A stretch of DNA of 64,000 nucleotides. Source: BOKV01 sp041987205. Its GTDB lineage: Bacteria > Pseudomonadota > Alphaproteobacteria > Rhizobiales > Rhizobiaceae. The stretch covers positions 1-64,000 of the forward strand of contig JBHIWX010000010.1 in NCBI GenBank assembly GCA_041987205.1, in the 5' to 3' direction. The position numbers were made by a program, and so were the translations under genes. Shown here piece by piece: positions 41,952-50,016 of this stretch (position 1 is its first letter; each line of letters starts with the position of its first letter). The notes under the pieces are model-generated. The model saw nothing but the letters and a program-made list of their open reading frames with translations, did not search any database and was not told the DNA's origin.

Positions 41952-43190
41952 TCAGGCCGACCGGTTCCGACGGGTCGAGGCGGGCAGGGGCGTCAGAGAT
42001 CTGTCGCTGTCGTCCCTGCGAATGAAGGGTGGCCAAACCTGGTTGCGACCGTTGCGCTTGGCCGCGTAAAGCGCGCTGTCGGCGCCGGACAGGATTTCCG
42101 AGAAGGAATGCATCGCCACCGGCCCGACAGCGACGCCGAAACTGGCGGTCACGATGCCACGCTCACCGCGCGCCTCGTTGGGGATTGCCAGGCGTTCGAT
42201 CTGCCGTCGCACCCGCTCGGCGATGCGAATCGCCGCCGGCAGGTCCGTGTCGGGCATCAGGATCATGAATTCCTCGCCGCCATAGCGCACCGCCAGATCG
42301 TTTTCGTGGCGCAGTTCGGAAACGATCGCGCCGGCAACCCGCTTGAGGCAGTTATCCCCGGCGATATGGCCATAGCGGTCGTTGAACGGCTTGAAGCGGT
42401 CGATGTCGAGCATGACGATCGCTACGGAGGTGCGCGCCTCGGCCGCGTTGCGCCACAGGGAATCGGCCTTCTTTTCCAGCTGGCGGCGATTGGCGAGCCC
42501 CGTCAGCGCGTCGAGCATCGACATTTCTTCCGCACCTTCACGCAGCAACTGGTCCTTGAGGCGCTTGAGGAAATCCCGGCGAAGGTCGAGTTCCATCCGG
42601 TGGTTGGCGACGAGGCTCATATAGCCCGTCGAGACCACCAGTGCCGTGCCGATGAACTTTACCTGAAAGGCGATGTCGGAAGACAGCAGCACGCCAAGAT
42701 AGACCGAAGCCACCAGCGCGGTTGAAATCGCAGCCTGCCGAAAGCCGTACCGCTGGCTGATGTTGGAATAGAGCATTACCGGAATCGACAGATACTGGTA
42801 GTGCTCGACATTGGCCGTGCCGTTCAGCGTGAAGATGAGCATGATCTGCCCGACGATCAGCACCGGATTCAGCGCCGGCAGCGTGTCGCGCAGCCACCAT
42901 TTGCTCGTCCTGGCATAGGCAAGGCCGACCACCAGGATCGCAGGCGAGACGACGGCAAGATGCAGGAACAGGGCGAGTTCGAACGTCGCCGGCGCCAACA
43001 CATAGTCGGCGATCAGGAACGCGTTGTAGATGATCAGCGTGCGCACCGTCATGATCGCCATCAGCTTGCGGCGACGGCTGACCACGCGTTCCTCGAACAT
43101 GGCCTCGAGGACGACAGGAAAGGTCAGACGCCAGCTTTTCCTGCCGATGCAGGCGTCGACCATGTCCGGTGTGACTTTGGATTCCGGCAT
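41952..43190 (-). CDS. Membrane-bound diguanylate cyclase (GGDEF domain)
   Basis: A 412-residue protein with about six membrane segments between residues 45 and 190, a short helical connector, then a GGDEF domain. The active-site loop is RYGGEEF, so cyclic di-GMP synthesis from two GTP is likely. The substrate motif DIDRFKPFNDRYGHIAGD is intact. The inhibitory I-site expected as RxxD five residues before GGEEF reads HEND, so product inhibition may be weakened. The N-terminal membrane part is a sensor of unknown signal. I use the ATG at 43190 rather than a TTG ten codons upstream. Transcribed alone. Confidence 0.92.
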   Translation of the reverse strand: MPESKVTPDMVDACIGRKSWRLTFPVVLEAMFEERVVSRRRKLMAIMTVRTLIIYNAFLIADYVLAPATFELALFLHLAVVSPAILVVGLAYARTSKWWLRDTLPALNPVLIVGQIMLIFTLNGTANVEHYQYLSIPVMLYSNISQRYGFRQAAISTALVASVYLGVLLSSDIAFQVKFIGTALVVSTGYMSLVANHRMELDLRRDFLKRLKDQLLREGAEEMSMLDALTGLANRRQLEKKADSLWRNAAEARTSVAIVMLDIDRFKPFNDRYGHIAGDNCLKRVAGAIVSELRHENDLAVRYGGEEFMILMPDTDLPAAIRIAERVRRQIERLAIPNEARGERGIVTASFGVAVGPVAMHSFSEILSGADSALYAAKRNGRNQVWPPFIRRDDSDRSLTPLPASTRRNRSA

Positions 43191-43353
43191 TGTCGGTCCA
43201 TCCACACAAGCATCCCGCAACGGGGATTGTTGCGGGGCATTCTACGCCGCAAGCCTTAAGGACCGGGTTCGAGAACTGGTAAAATTTGTGTTCACACGAC
43301 AGGATGCAAGCTTGCCGAAGCCAGGCGGCTTCACCGGCAAGCGGCCTTGACGG

Positions 43354-43869
43354 TCAGCCGTCCTTCAGGCCGGAGATCGGCTCGACATAGGACATCTCCA
43401 TGTCCCAGGGGAAATAGATCCAGGTGTCCTGGCTGACCTCGGTGACATAGGTGTCGGCCTGCGGCACGCCCTGCGGCTTGGCATAGACCGTTGCGATATG
43501 CGCCTTGGGCAGTATCTCGCGTACCTTGGCCGCCGTTCGGCCGGTATCGGTCAGATCGTCGATGACCAGGATGCCTTCGCCTTCGCCGCCCGATTCGTCG
43601 ATCAGCTTCTGCGCGATGCCTTTCATGACGATCAGGTCGCCCTGATCCTTGTAGTCATGATAGGACGCGATGCAGATCGTCTCGATGGTGCGGATGCCCA
43701 GTTCGCGCGCGATGATCGCAGCCGGCACCAACCCGCCGCGCGTGATGGAGACGATCGCCCGCCAGGGCTGGGAGGAATCGGCGATGCCGGCGAGCCGCCA
43801 GGCCAGCGCCTTGCAGTCGCGATGCAACTGGTCCCAGGAAACCGGAAACGCTTTTTGCGAAGGGCTCAT
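43354..43869 (-). CDS. gpt: Xanthine-guanine phosphoribosyltransferase
   Basis: A 171-residue purine-salvage enzyme that couples xanthine or guanine to PRPP. The PRPP-binding loop is GILVIDDLTDTGRTA, and the N-terminal SITRGGLVPAAIIARELG and the C-terminal WIYFPWDMEM match Gpt rather than HprT or Apt. Length is typical. It stands alone, followed 130 bases later by the cyclase start on the same strand. Confidence 0.95.
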   Translation of the reverse strand: MSPSQKAFPVSWDQLHRDCKALAWRLAGIADSSQPWRAIVSITRGGLVPAAIIARELGIRTIETICIASYHDYKDQGDLIVMKGIAQKLIDESGGEGEGILVIDDLTDTGRTAAKVREILPKAHIATVYAKPQGVPQADTYVTEVSQDTWIYFPWDMEMSYVEPISGLKDG

Positions 43870-44014
43870 CGATCTGTCTCCGTGCGAATGCGATCACGTG
43901 CAGTAAGTCGGAAGCGATTATCGCAAGCACGGTATGCATGTAAACGGCCGGCTCCGCCTATGCACAGCGGAACCGGCCGTATCGATCGTTTCGGCGTGTC
44001 TCGCCGGCCCGGGA

Positions 44015-44524
44015 TCAGCCTCTGGCCGGCCGGAGCATGCGCACCAATACGTCGGATTTGGCGAAGAAGTGCTGGTAGAGCGCGCCCAACGCGTGAAGCG
44101 TCACGACAATGATGAGGATCGGCTTGCCGATTTCGTGCACTTCGCCTGCCGCCTCGAAGCCGCCGAACCAGGCGATGCCGCCGCTGATCGGCATAAGGAT
44201 GATGGCGAGATAGAGCACGACATGTGCCGCGCCGGCGATCCATTTCTGGACCGCGCTCTCATTGGGCGGCGGCGGTGGCGCGCCGTAGCGCAGCCGCAGC
44301 GTCAGGCGCCACAGCGCCAGAACGAGAATCGCGATGCCGAAATAGACATGGATGTTGGCGTTGAACATGGCATCGGTCGAAGGCTCGAGACCGCGACGGA
44401 AGGCACGCCAGGCATCGGCGATTTCCTCTCCGAAGACGAGCTGGAAGATGACGAGGGCGGCGATGGCCCAGTGAAGGAAGATTTGCGTGCCGGAATAGCC
44501 CTTCGGCCTTGCTGGCGATCCCAT
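44015..44524 (-). CDS. Cytochrome b561 family protein
   Basis: A 169-residue inner-membrane di-heme b protein with four membrane segments. Heme-ligand histidines appear in FLHWAIAALVIFQLVFG, NIHVYFGIAILVLALWRL, AAHVVLYLAIILMPISGG and VTLHALGALYQHFF, the normal four-helix pattern of bacterial CybB. It moves electrons between quinol and a periplasmic acceptor such as superoxide. AAGGAGAGACAATC before the ATG at 44524 supports the start. Divergent from the small membrane protein at 44748. Confidence 0.93.
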   Translation of the reverse strand: MGSPARPKGYSGTQIFLHWAIAALVIFQLVFGEEIADAWRAFRRGLEPSTDAMFNANIHVYFGIAILVLALWRLTLRLRYGAPPPPPNESAVQKWIAGAAHVVLYLAIILMPISGGIAWFGGFEAAGEVHEIGKPILIIVVTLHALGALYQHFFAKSDVLVRMLRPARG

Positions 44525-44747
44525 GATTGTCTCTCCTTGCGAAAGCGTCTGCTGGGAGGTCACACACATGTGAACCAGAGCACCGGAAACGATTCCGGGC
44601 AAATGAAGAATGCGTAATGTCGCATGTTTGGAGAGCAGGCTTTGCGGTTTCGGCAATCCGAAGACGGCCGGCGTGGGACGCGACGTCAGGGCGCGCCATG
44701 TGACCGGGCGCACTTTACTTTGTGCCGCGCCGTTCTACTTTCGTCGC

Positions 44748-44972
44748 ATGGACGAACAAAGGCCGCCCGATCTGGAAGGCGCCGGGATCGTCACGGGGGT
44801 GGCGATCCTCGGCCTGCGCCTAGCGCTCATCTTCGCGGTGATGGGCGCCGGCTACTATGTGCACGAGCATTTCGGCCTCGAATGGTTCAAGGTCTTTGTT
44901 TTCGCCGCCATCGCAGCCGGACTGCATTTCGAATTGAAGCGCATCGACCGCGAATACCCGCCCGAAGAGTGA
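44748..44972 (+). CDS. Small two-helix membrane protein
   Basis: A 74-residue protein starting MDEQRPPDLEGAG, with two predicted membrane helices (VTGVAILGLRLALIFAVMGA and VFVFAAIAAGLHFELK). No clear ribosome site precedes the ATG, and the frame is open upstream, so the start is uncertain. The protein is hydrophobic with sensible charged ends, which makes it more plausible than a shadow frame. The function is unknown. Confidence 0.6.
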   Translation: MDEQRPPDLEGAGIVTGVAILGLRLALIFAVMGAGYYVHEHFGLEWFKVFVFAAIAAGLHFELKRIDREYPPEE

Positions 44973-45142
44973 TCTGAACCCTTTCCGCAGCGCCGGTTTG
45001 CCGTTCGCGTTCTAGCCTCGTTGGCCGAGCGGGTGCGAGGCCCGGTTCGCTTCAGCTTTGGGCGGAATCGAATAGCGCTGCCGCCCGCATAAGCTCGAAC
45101 GCGCTTATCGATGCATCTGTTTCCGACCAGACCTGAATCGAA

Positions 45143-46258
45143 CTAATCGCGCCTGCGGCGGATCGAGATGATGCAGTTGGGGTGGCGGGGGTGCAACGCC
45201 GGCAGATCGCGCGCGAGCACGTCGACCGCGCCCACATGCCTGAGCGCGCCGGCTGATTCGAAGCCTTCGTCGGCGCGGTTGAGGCGCTTGCCGTGACCGC
45301 TGGCGAGGCAGCGCCAAGGTTTGCCGCCATCGTCGGCGGCGAATCTCGGCTCGGCATGCACCGGTTGTCGACCGGGCAGGCGGGTAATGTGTTGTTTCGC
45401 CTTGGCCGGTCCCGTGCTGTCCGGAACATGAACGATAGCGCCACCGCCGGTGGCGGTATTTGTGCCAGTACCAGTACCCGTAGCCGTGCCGATCGTCGTG
45501 CCGGTGCCGGTGCTCGCACCCGCGACCGGCTTCGGCCTCGGCACCAACATCGGTGTCGCCTGCTGCAAAGGCGTGGGAATGGCCTGCGGGACAGCGGTGG
45601 GGGTCGGATAGGCTGTCGGCTGCGGCACGCGCCCGAACCCGGTCACGACCTGGCCGGGCCGGCCGATGACGATGCCGGCCGTGACCGGGCCGACCCCCGT
45701 GACGGTCGTGGGCGGAAGCGGCGAGACGATGATGTTCATCTGCCCCTGTCCGGTGAAGGAGCCGCCGGGCTGGCCCTGAACTGGCGGTATAGGTCCCGTG
45801 CCGGTGAAAGTCTGTTGCGGATTCGGTGTGACGATGATCGGCAACTGCCCGGTGCCGGTGAAGGAGCCACCCGGCTGGCCTTGGACCGGCGGAACCGGTC
45901 CCGTCCCGGTGAAAACCTGCTGCGGATTGGGCGCGACGATGATCGGCAATTGCCCGGTTCCTGTAAAGGAGCCGCCGGGTTGGCCCTGGATCGGTTGCAC
46001 CTGCCCGGTCCCCTCGAATGTCTGCGGCGGATCGGGGTACAGGTTGATCGTTGCAGGGTCCGGCAACTGGTTCGAGGTCGGGACCGTCGAAGGCGTGGCG
46101 CCGACATCCGGATCGGAACCTCCGCCGCACTGGTCTGAGGCGTGCTTGTTCCCGACGCCGATGCACCAGCCGAAATGATTGCCGCCCGCCAGCGCCGGTA
46201 CGGGCAGAAGGATCAGGGTCGAGACAAGGGCGAGGGCGGCAATCTTCACTAGCGTCAC
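45143..46258 (-). CDS. Exported tandem-repeat protein coupled to a TpsB-like gene
   Basis: A 371-residue exported protein. The signal peptide ends PVPALA (about residue 24), then a short Cys-containing segment (GWCIGVGNKHASDQC). Residues 81-211 are 35-residue repeats (GTGPVPPVQGQPGGSFTGTG type), then a proline-rich stretch and a GT-repeat (residues 258-281), and a basic C-terminal domain of about 85 residues with two cysteines (RCLAS and NCIISIRRRRD). The GTG start at 46258 overlaps the TGA of the TpsB-like gene (GTGA), so translation is coupled. It may be the secreted partner of that transporter, but it lacks the usual TPS N-terminal domain. No homologous family is recognised. Confidence 0.75.
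   Translation of the reverse strand: MTLVKIAALALVSTLILLPVPALAGGNHFGWCIGVGNKHASDQCGGGSDPDVGATPSTVPTSNQLPDPATINLYPDPPQTFEGTGQVQPIQGQPGGSFTGTGQLPIIVAPNPQQVFTGTGPVPPVQGQPGGSFTGTGQLPIIVTPNPQQTFTGTGPIPPVQGQPGGSFTGQGQMNIIVSPLPPTTVTGVGPVTAGIVIGRPGQVVTGFGRVPQPTAYPTPTAVPQAIPTPLQQATPMLVPRPKPVAGASTGTGTTIGTATGTGTGTNTATGGGAIVHVPDSTGPAKAKQHITRLPGRQPVHAEPRFAADDGGKPWRCLASGHGKRLNRADEGFESAGALRHVGAVDVLARDLPALHPRHPNCIISIRRRRD
45626..46018 (-). repeat. 105-nt in-frame repeat array
   Basis: Three and a half units of 105-108 nt encode the 35-residue repeats starting at residues 81, 116, 151 and 186 of the exported protein. Each unit has PGGSFTGTGQLPIIV and GTGPxPPVQGQ segments, degenerating in the last copy. Confidence 0.85.
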
Positions 46259-47766
46259 CAGCTTTTCGTCAGGGACAGATAGAAGGCGGGATCAAGCGCG
46301 GCGGTGGCGGGTCCATCGACCAGCGGCAGGGCGACATGGCCGCGCACGAACACGCCGCCGGCCAGGTCAGCTTCCAGCCCGAGGCCGAGCGAGGCGAGTA
46401 GCCAATGGTCGAATTCGTCGGGTGAGGGGTCGTTGTTGGCGACAAGCCCGGCATCGATGAAGCCATAGGGGCGCACCCGGCGAAGGTAGGCGTATTCGGG
46501 GAAGAAATCCCGACCCACCTCCAGCGTGGCCGACAATCCGCTGTCGCCCTGGGCTTCGGCGAAAAGATAGCCGCGTTCGTCGTCATTGCCGCCGAGATGG
46601 AATTTCTCGACCCCGGGAAGGTCGTTGCCGGTAATCTGGCCCCAGAACTCCGCCCGGAAGGAGGAATGGGGCCCGAACCATTCGGTCGCGTGATCGATCC
46701 CCAGCCCGCCACGGAGGTGGAAGAAGTGGTCGTCGCCATCGTCGATCGTGCTGGAATCGTGCACGCGCTGCCCGATGGTCAGGTCGAGGGCATATTCCCA
46801 GGCACCACCCGATGCCGTCGTTCGGCCGTGAATCCAGGCCAGCCCGGCCGCCACGACCCCGCTTTCGAACCGCGTTCCGGCAACGTCCACATCGGTGCTT
46901 GCGTGCCGCGCTTCCACGATCGCGTAGCCATAGGTTTCGACGTCGCGCAGCACCGGATAGCCGAGCGCGAGGATGGCGGTCATGCCGCGAAGGTCGGTCT
47001 CCTGCAACGCGCCGGAGCGTTCGCGGCGTGCCGCCACGCTGCCGAAATAGGCCTCGCCATAGGCGCCGGCGCCGCCGATCGGTGCGCGATAGGTCACCGA
47101 TCCCCAGACGGAGTTGTCGTGGTCCTCGAAGCGCGTCGTGCCGGACAGGCGAAGACGAAGCAGGTCGCCGGGCAGGAGCAGGCCGTAGAACTCCTGGCCG
47201 AATTGCAGCGTTGCGGCTTCGCCCGGTTCCCTGGCCGGATGATCGAGCGTCAGGAAACCGCTGCCGGCACGCCCCGCTTCGACGACCACCCTGACGCGGG
47301 CCTTGTCGCTGCCCCGCGGATAGTCGATCTCCGCGGAGGCGGCGATGGATTCGATATCCTCGACGAGCATGATCGCCCGCTCGAAGGCATTGCGTCGCAC
47401 CGGGCGCATTCCAAGAAGCGGTTCGAGATAGGAACGGATGAGCCAGGCGGTGCGGACATCGGCGCCCTCGATGACGATGTCGCCAATCTCGCCTTCCTCG
47501 ACGAGAACCGTCCGCCCGTCAGGGTCGAGGTAGACCTCGGCCAGGAAATAGCCGTCCTCGCGATAGATGAGCTCGATCGTGTCCGCCAGCCCTTCGCCGC
47601 TGACCGTGCCGTCGCGGGCGGCCACGGCGCCGGCGGCGTATCCAAGCAGGTGAACGGGATCGTAGGCGGTGACGCCGGCAAGTTCGTATTGCTGGGCGCG
47701 CGCGAGGCCTGCGATGCAACACAGGAAGGCGGCCACGACCAGCACGTATGGGGCGTTCGGTCTCAT
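46255..47766 (-). CDS. TpsB-like (ShlB/FhaC/HecB family) outer membrane transporter
   Basis: A 503-residue outer-membrane protein with a signal peptide (ending GLARA), a POTRA-like periplasmic part (GYFLAEVYLDPDGRTVLVEE, then IGDIVIEGADVRTAWLIRSY) and a beta-barrel from about residue 170. ERGYLFAE-type and LRRVRPYGFIDAG motifs match the FhaC conserved regions, and it ends in LSLTKSW with a terminal aromatic. TpsB proteins secrete large TpsA proteins across the outer membrane. No TpsA gene with a haemagglutinin-type domain is present; instead a small repeat protein is translationally coupled downstream. The ATG at 47766 is the family start. Confidence 0.85.
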   Translation of the reverse strand: MRPNAPYVLVVAAFLCCIAGLARAQQYELAGVTAYDPVHLLGYAAGAVAARDGTVSGEGLADTIELIYREDGYFLAEVYLDPDGRTVLVEEGEIGDIVIEGADVRTAWLIRSYLEPLLGMRPVRRNAFERAIMLVEDIESIAASAEIDYPRGSDKARVRVVVEAGRAGSGFLTLDHPAREPGEAATLQFGQEFYGLLLPGDLLRLRLSGTTRFEDHDNSVWGSVTYRAPIGGAGAYGEAYFGSVAARRERSGALQETDLRGMTAILALGYPVLRDVETYGYAIVEARHASTDVDVAGTRFESGVVAAGLAWIHGRTTASGGAWEYALDLTIGQRVHDSSTIDDGDDHFFHLRGGLGIDHATEWFGPHSSFRAEFWGQITGNDLPGVEKFHLGGNDDERGYLFAEAQGDSGLSATLEVGRDFFPEYAYLRRVRPYGFIDAGLVANNDPSPDEFDHWLLASLGLGLEADLAGGVFVRGHVALPLVDGPATAALDPAFYLSLTKSW

Positions 47767-47913
47767 CGCTTACCTAACGTAATCGATGGCCCACTGGATC
47801 GACCGATATTGCCTGCACGGTGGATTCGCAACACCTGACGGCGCACAAACTCCGCGTGATTAACGCATTCTTGCCCGGATCGGGAAAAAGCGGTCCAGCA
47901 CGCGCGAGCGAAC

Positions 47914-48681
47914 TCAGCCCGCTTTCGGCGCGGCGCCCTCGAATTCATCCAGCATGGCGCGAACGTCATTCTCGGCTGCCGCGATGGCGTCGCCGTCGCG
48001 TGAGCGGATGACGATCTGGGTCGAGAATGTCGTACCGTCATAGCGCGGATAGGAGCCGATCGAGGTGTCGGCGTGCCGCGCCTGGATCTCGCCCAGCGCG
48101 GTGCCGATCATGCCTTCGGGAAGCTGGCAGTCCACGGCCGACGACAGGACCTTCGCGCCCGTCTTCAGCGTCGGCATGACATTGTCGAGCATGGCCTGGA
48201 AGATCGATGGCACACCGGCCATGACATGCACATTGCCGATCCTGAAGCCCGGCGCCTTCGAGACAGGATTGTCGATCAACTCCGCGCCGTCGGGGATGCG
48301 CGTCATGCGCCGCCGCGCCGGGGTGAACTCGATGTTGCGCTCGGCATAGCTCGCTGCGAGAACTGCCACGGCGCGCGGATCCTCGCCGATCCCGACGCCG
48401 AAGGCTGCCGCCATGGCATCCGCCGTGATGTCGTCATGGGTCGGCCCGATGCCGCCGGAGGTGAACACATAGGTGTAGCGTTCGCGCAGCGCATTGACCG
48501 CCTCGACGATCCGCGCCTGTTCGTCGCCGACGATGCGCACTTCCATCAGGTCGATGCCGGCAAGGGTGAGCACGTCGGCGAGATGGCCGATATTCTTGTC
48601 CTTGGTCCGCCCGGAAAGGAGTTCGTCGCCGATGGCGAGCATGGCGGCGGTGACGGTCTTCGGCGCGGCATTGGCATTCAC
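47914..48681 (-). CDS. CinA N-terminal-type molybdopterin-binding fold protein
   Basis: A 255-residue cytosolic protein with the MoaB/MogA-like fold of CinA: AAMLAIGDELLSGRTKDKN, FTSGGIGPTHDDITADAMA and NPVSKAPGFRIGNVHVMAGVP. It lacks the C-terminal amidohydrolase (PncC) domain of full CinA, so it is the short form common in rhizobia. A nucleotide-pyrophosphatase role is known for some relatives. I choose GTG at 48681, with GGAG nine bases upstream, over earlier starts that only add non-family residues. Divergent from tRNA-Leu. Confidence 0.88.
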   Translation of the reverse strand: MNANAAPKTVTAAMLAIGDELLSGRTKDKNIGHLADVLTLAGIDLMEVRIVGDEQARIVEAVNALRERYTYVFTSGGIGPTHDDITADAMAAAFGVGIGEDPRAVAVLAASYAERNIEFTPARRRMTRIPDGAELIDNPVSKAPGFRIGNVHVMAGVPSIFQAMLDNVMPTLKTGAKVLSSAVDCQLPEGMIGTALGEIQARHADTSIGSYPRYDGTTFSTQIVIRSRDGDAIAAAENDVRAMLDEFEGAAPKAG

Positions 48682-48783
48682 GGCATGGTTCTCCAGAAAT
48701 CTGCCGTGCCAATTCATGCGATTTCGCCGCAAATCGCAACCCGATTGCGCTTCGCCTGCGATGCGGTTAGGCATGCAATTCAG

Positions 48784-48869
48784 GCGGGCATGGCGGAACT
48801 GGTAGACGCAAGGGACTTAAAATCCCTCGGCCTTTGGCCGTCCGGGTTCGATTCCCGGTGCCCGCACCA
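48784..48869 (+). tRNA. tRNA-Leu (anticodon TAA)
   Basis: An 86-nt tRNA with CCA encoded. The acceptor stem GCGGGCA/TGCCCGC is perfect, the anticodon loop CTTAAAA reads TAA, and a long variable arm (CGGCCTTTGGCCG) confirms a class II leucine tRNA. The T-arm CCGGGTTCGATTCCCGG is canonical. Confidence 0.97.
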
Positions 48870-49037
48870 TGTCAATAAAACGCCCAAACCACATTGAAGA
48901 ATGCCCGCGCCATGCGGAAAGGCGGAATTTTCGTTGCCCGCCGAGTCGCTTGACCGTCTTCTGATCGCCGCAAGGATGGCGTATGATCTTGCCATGCCGC
49001 AACGCCTTCACGGACCGGCAGGGAGAATGGAACCGGC

Positions 49038-49994
49038 ATGGCCCAGAACGCCCCCTATATCGCCCCGCGCGAACTCAAGCGCCTGTCGCAGCTGACGCCC
49101 TGGCGCACGGCGCTGGCGATCGTGTTCGACTGGGTGGTGATCGCCATCGCGATCTTCCTCGCCGAATGGACCGACAGCTGGCTGGTCTGGCTCGTTGCCG
49201 TGCCGGTCATCGCCGGCAGGCAGCATGCCTTCGGCGCGCTGATGCACGATTTCGCGCACTACCGCTTCATGGGCAACAAGAAGATGAGCGACTGGATCGG
49301 CGATCTTTTCCTGGCCTGGCCCATCGGCGCGACGGTCGAGGGCTATCGCCGCAACCATCTGGCCCACCACAACTACACCAATACCGGCCGCGACCCGGAC
49401 TGGGTCGTCAAGCTCGGCACGCGCGAATACACCTTCCCGCAGGAGATGCGCTTCGCCGTCCTGCATTTCCTCGGCTATTTCATCGGCGCGTCCTCATGGC
49501 GCGACATCCGCATGGCCGCCGGTCGCATGCAGGCCGAGGACACGACCGGCTGGGGCTACAAGGCGGCGCGCGGCGCCTATTACCTTGCCATCGTCGCCGT
49601 GGTCATATGGGCCGGCGTGTGGCGCGAATATCTGCTCTACTGGATCGTCCCCTATGTGACGCTGTTCTTCCTGTTCCTCTATGTGCGCTCGGTTGCCGAA
49701 CATTTCGGCGAGACCATGCAGCCCGACAGCGAATTGCAGGGCACGCGCACGGTCGAACCGCATTTCTGGGAGCGCTGGTTCTTCTGCCCGCACAACATCA
49801 ACTATCATCTCGACCATCACCTCTATCCGAGCGTCCCGTTCTACAATCTGCCGGCGCTCAACAGGGCGCTGATGGGCGAGCAGCGTTTTGCCGACAACGC
49901 GCATCTGACGCGCGGCTATGCGACCGGCCTGTTCCGCGAGGTCTGGCTCGATGGCTGGCGCAGGAAATGGCGCGCGGTCGAAGCAGCCGAATAG
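49038..49994 (+). CDS. Membrane fatty acid desaturase
   Basis: A 318-residue membrane di-iron desaturase. The three histidine boxes are HDFAHYRF (about residue 70), RRNHLAHHNYTN (about 106) and NINYHLDHHLYP (about 254), as in acyl-lipid desaturases of the DesA/OLE type. Hydrophobic segments flank them. It would introduce a double bond into membrane lipid acyl chains, taking electrons from a ferredoxin or cytochrome. The alkane-monooxygenase-like gene follows after 22 bases, so the two form an operon. Confidence 0.92.
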   Translation: MAQNAPYIAPRELKRLSQLTPWRTALAIVFDWVVIAIAIFLAEWTDSWLVWLVAVPVIAGRQHAFGALMHDFAHYRFMGNKKMSDWIGDLFLAWPIGATVEGYRRNHLAHHNYTNTGRDPDWVVKLGTREYTFPQEMRFAVLHFLGYFIGASSWRDIRMAAGRMQAEDTTGWGYKAARGAYYLAIVAVVIWAGVWREYLLYWIVPYVTLFFLFLYVRSVAEHFGETMQPDSELQGTRTVEPHFWERWFFCPHNINYHLDHHLYPSVPFYNLPALNRALMGEQRFADNAHLTRGYATGLFREVWLDGWRRKWRAVEAAE

Positions 49995-50016
49995 GTTGGC
50001 AGTCGGGGAGGGCGGC

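Noticed and set aside
45626..46018. Regular 105-nt repeats suggesting a CRISPR array
   Set aside because: They are in frame, encode a periodic protein, and have no spacer-repeat structure or cas genes.
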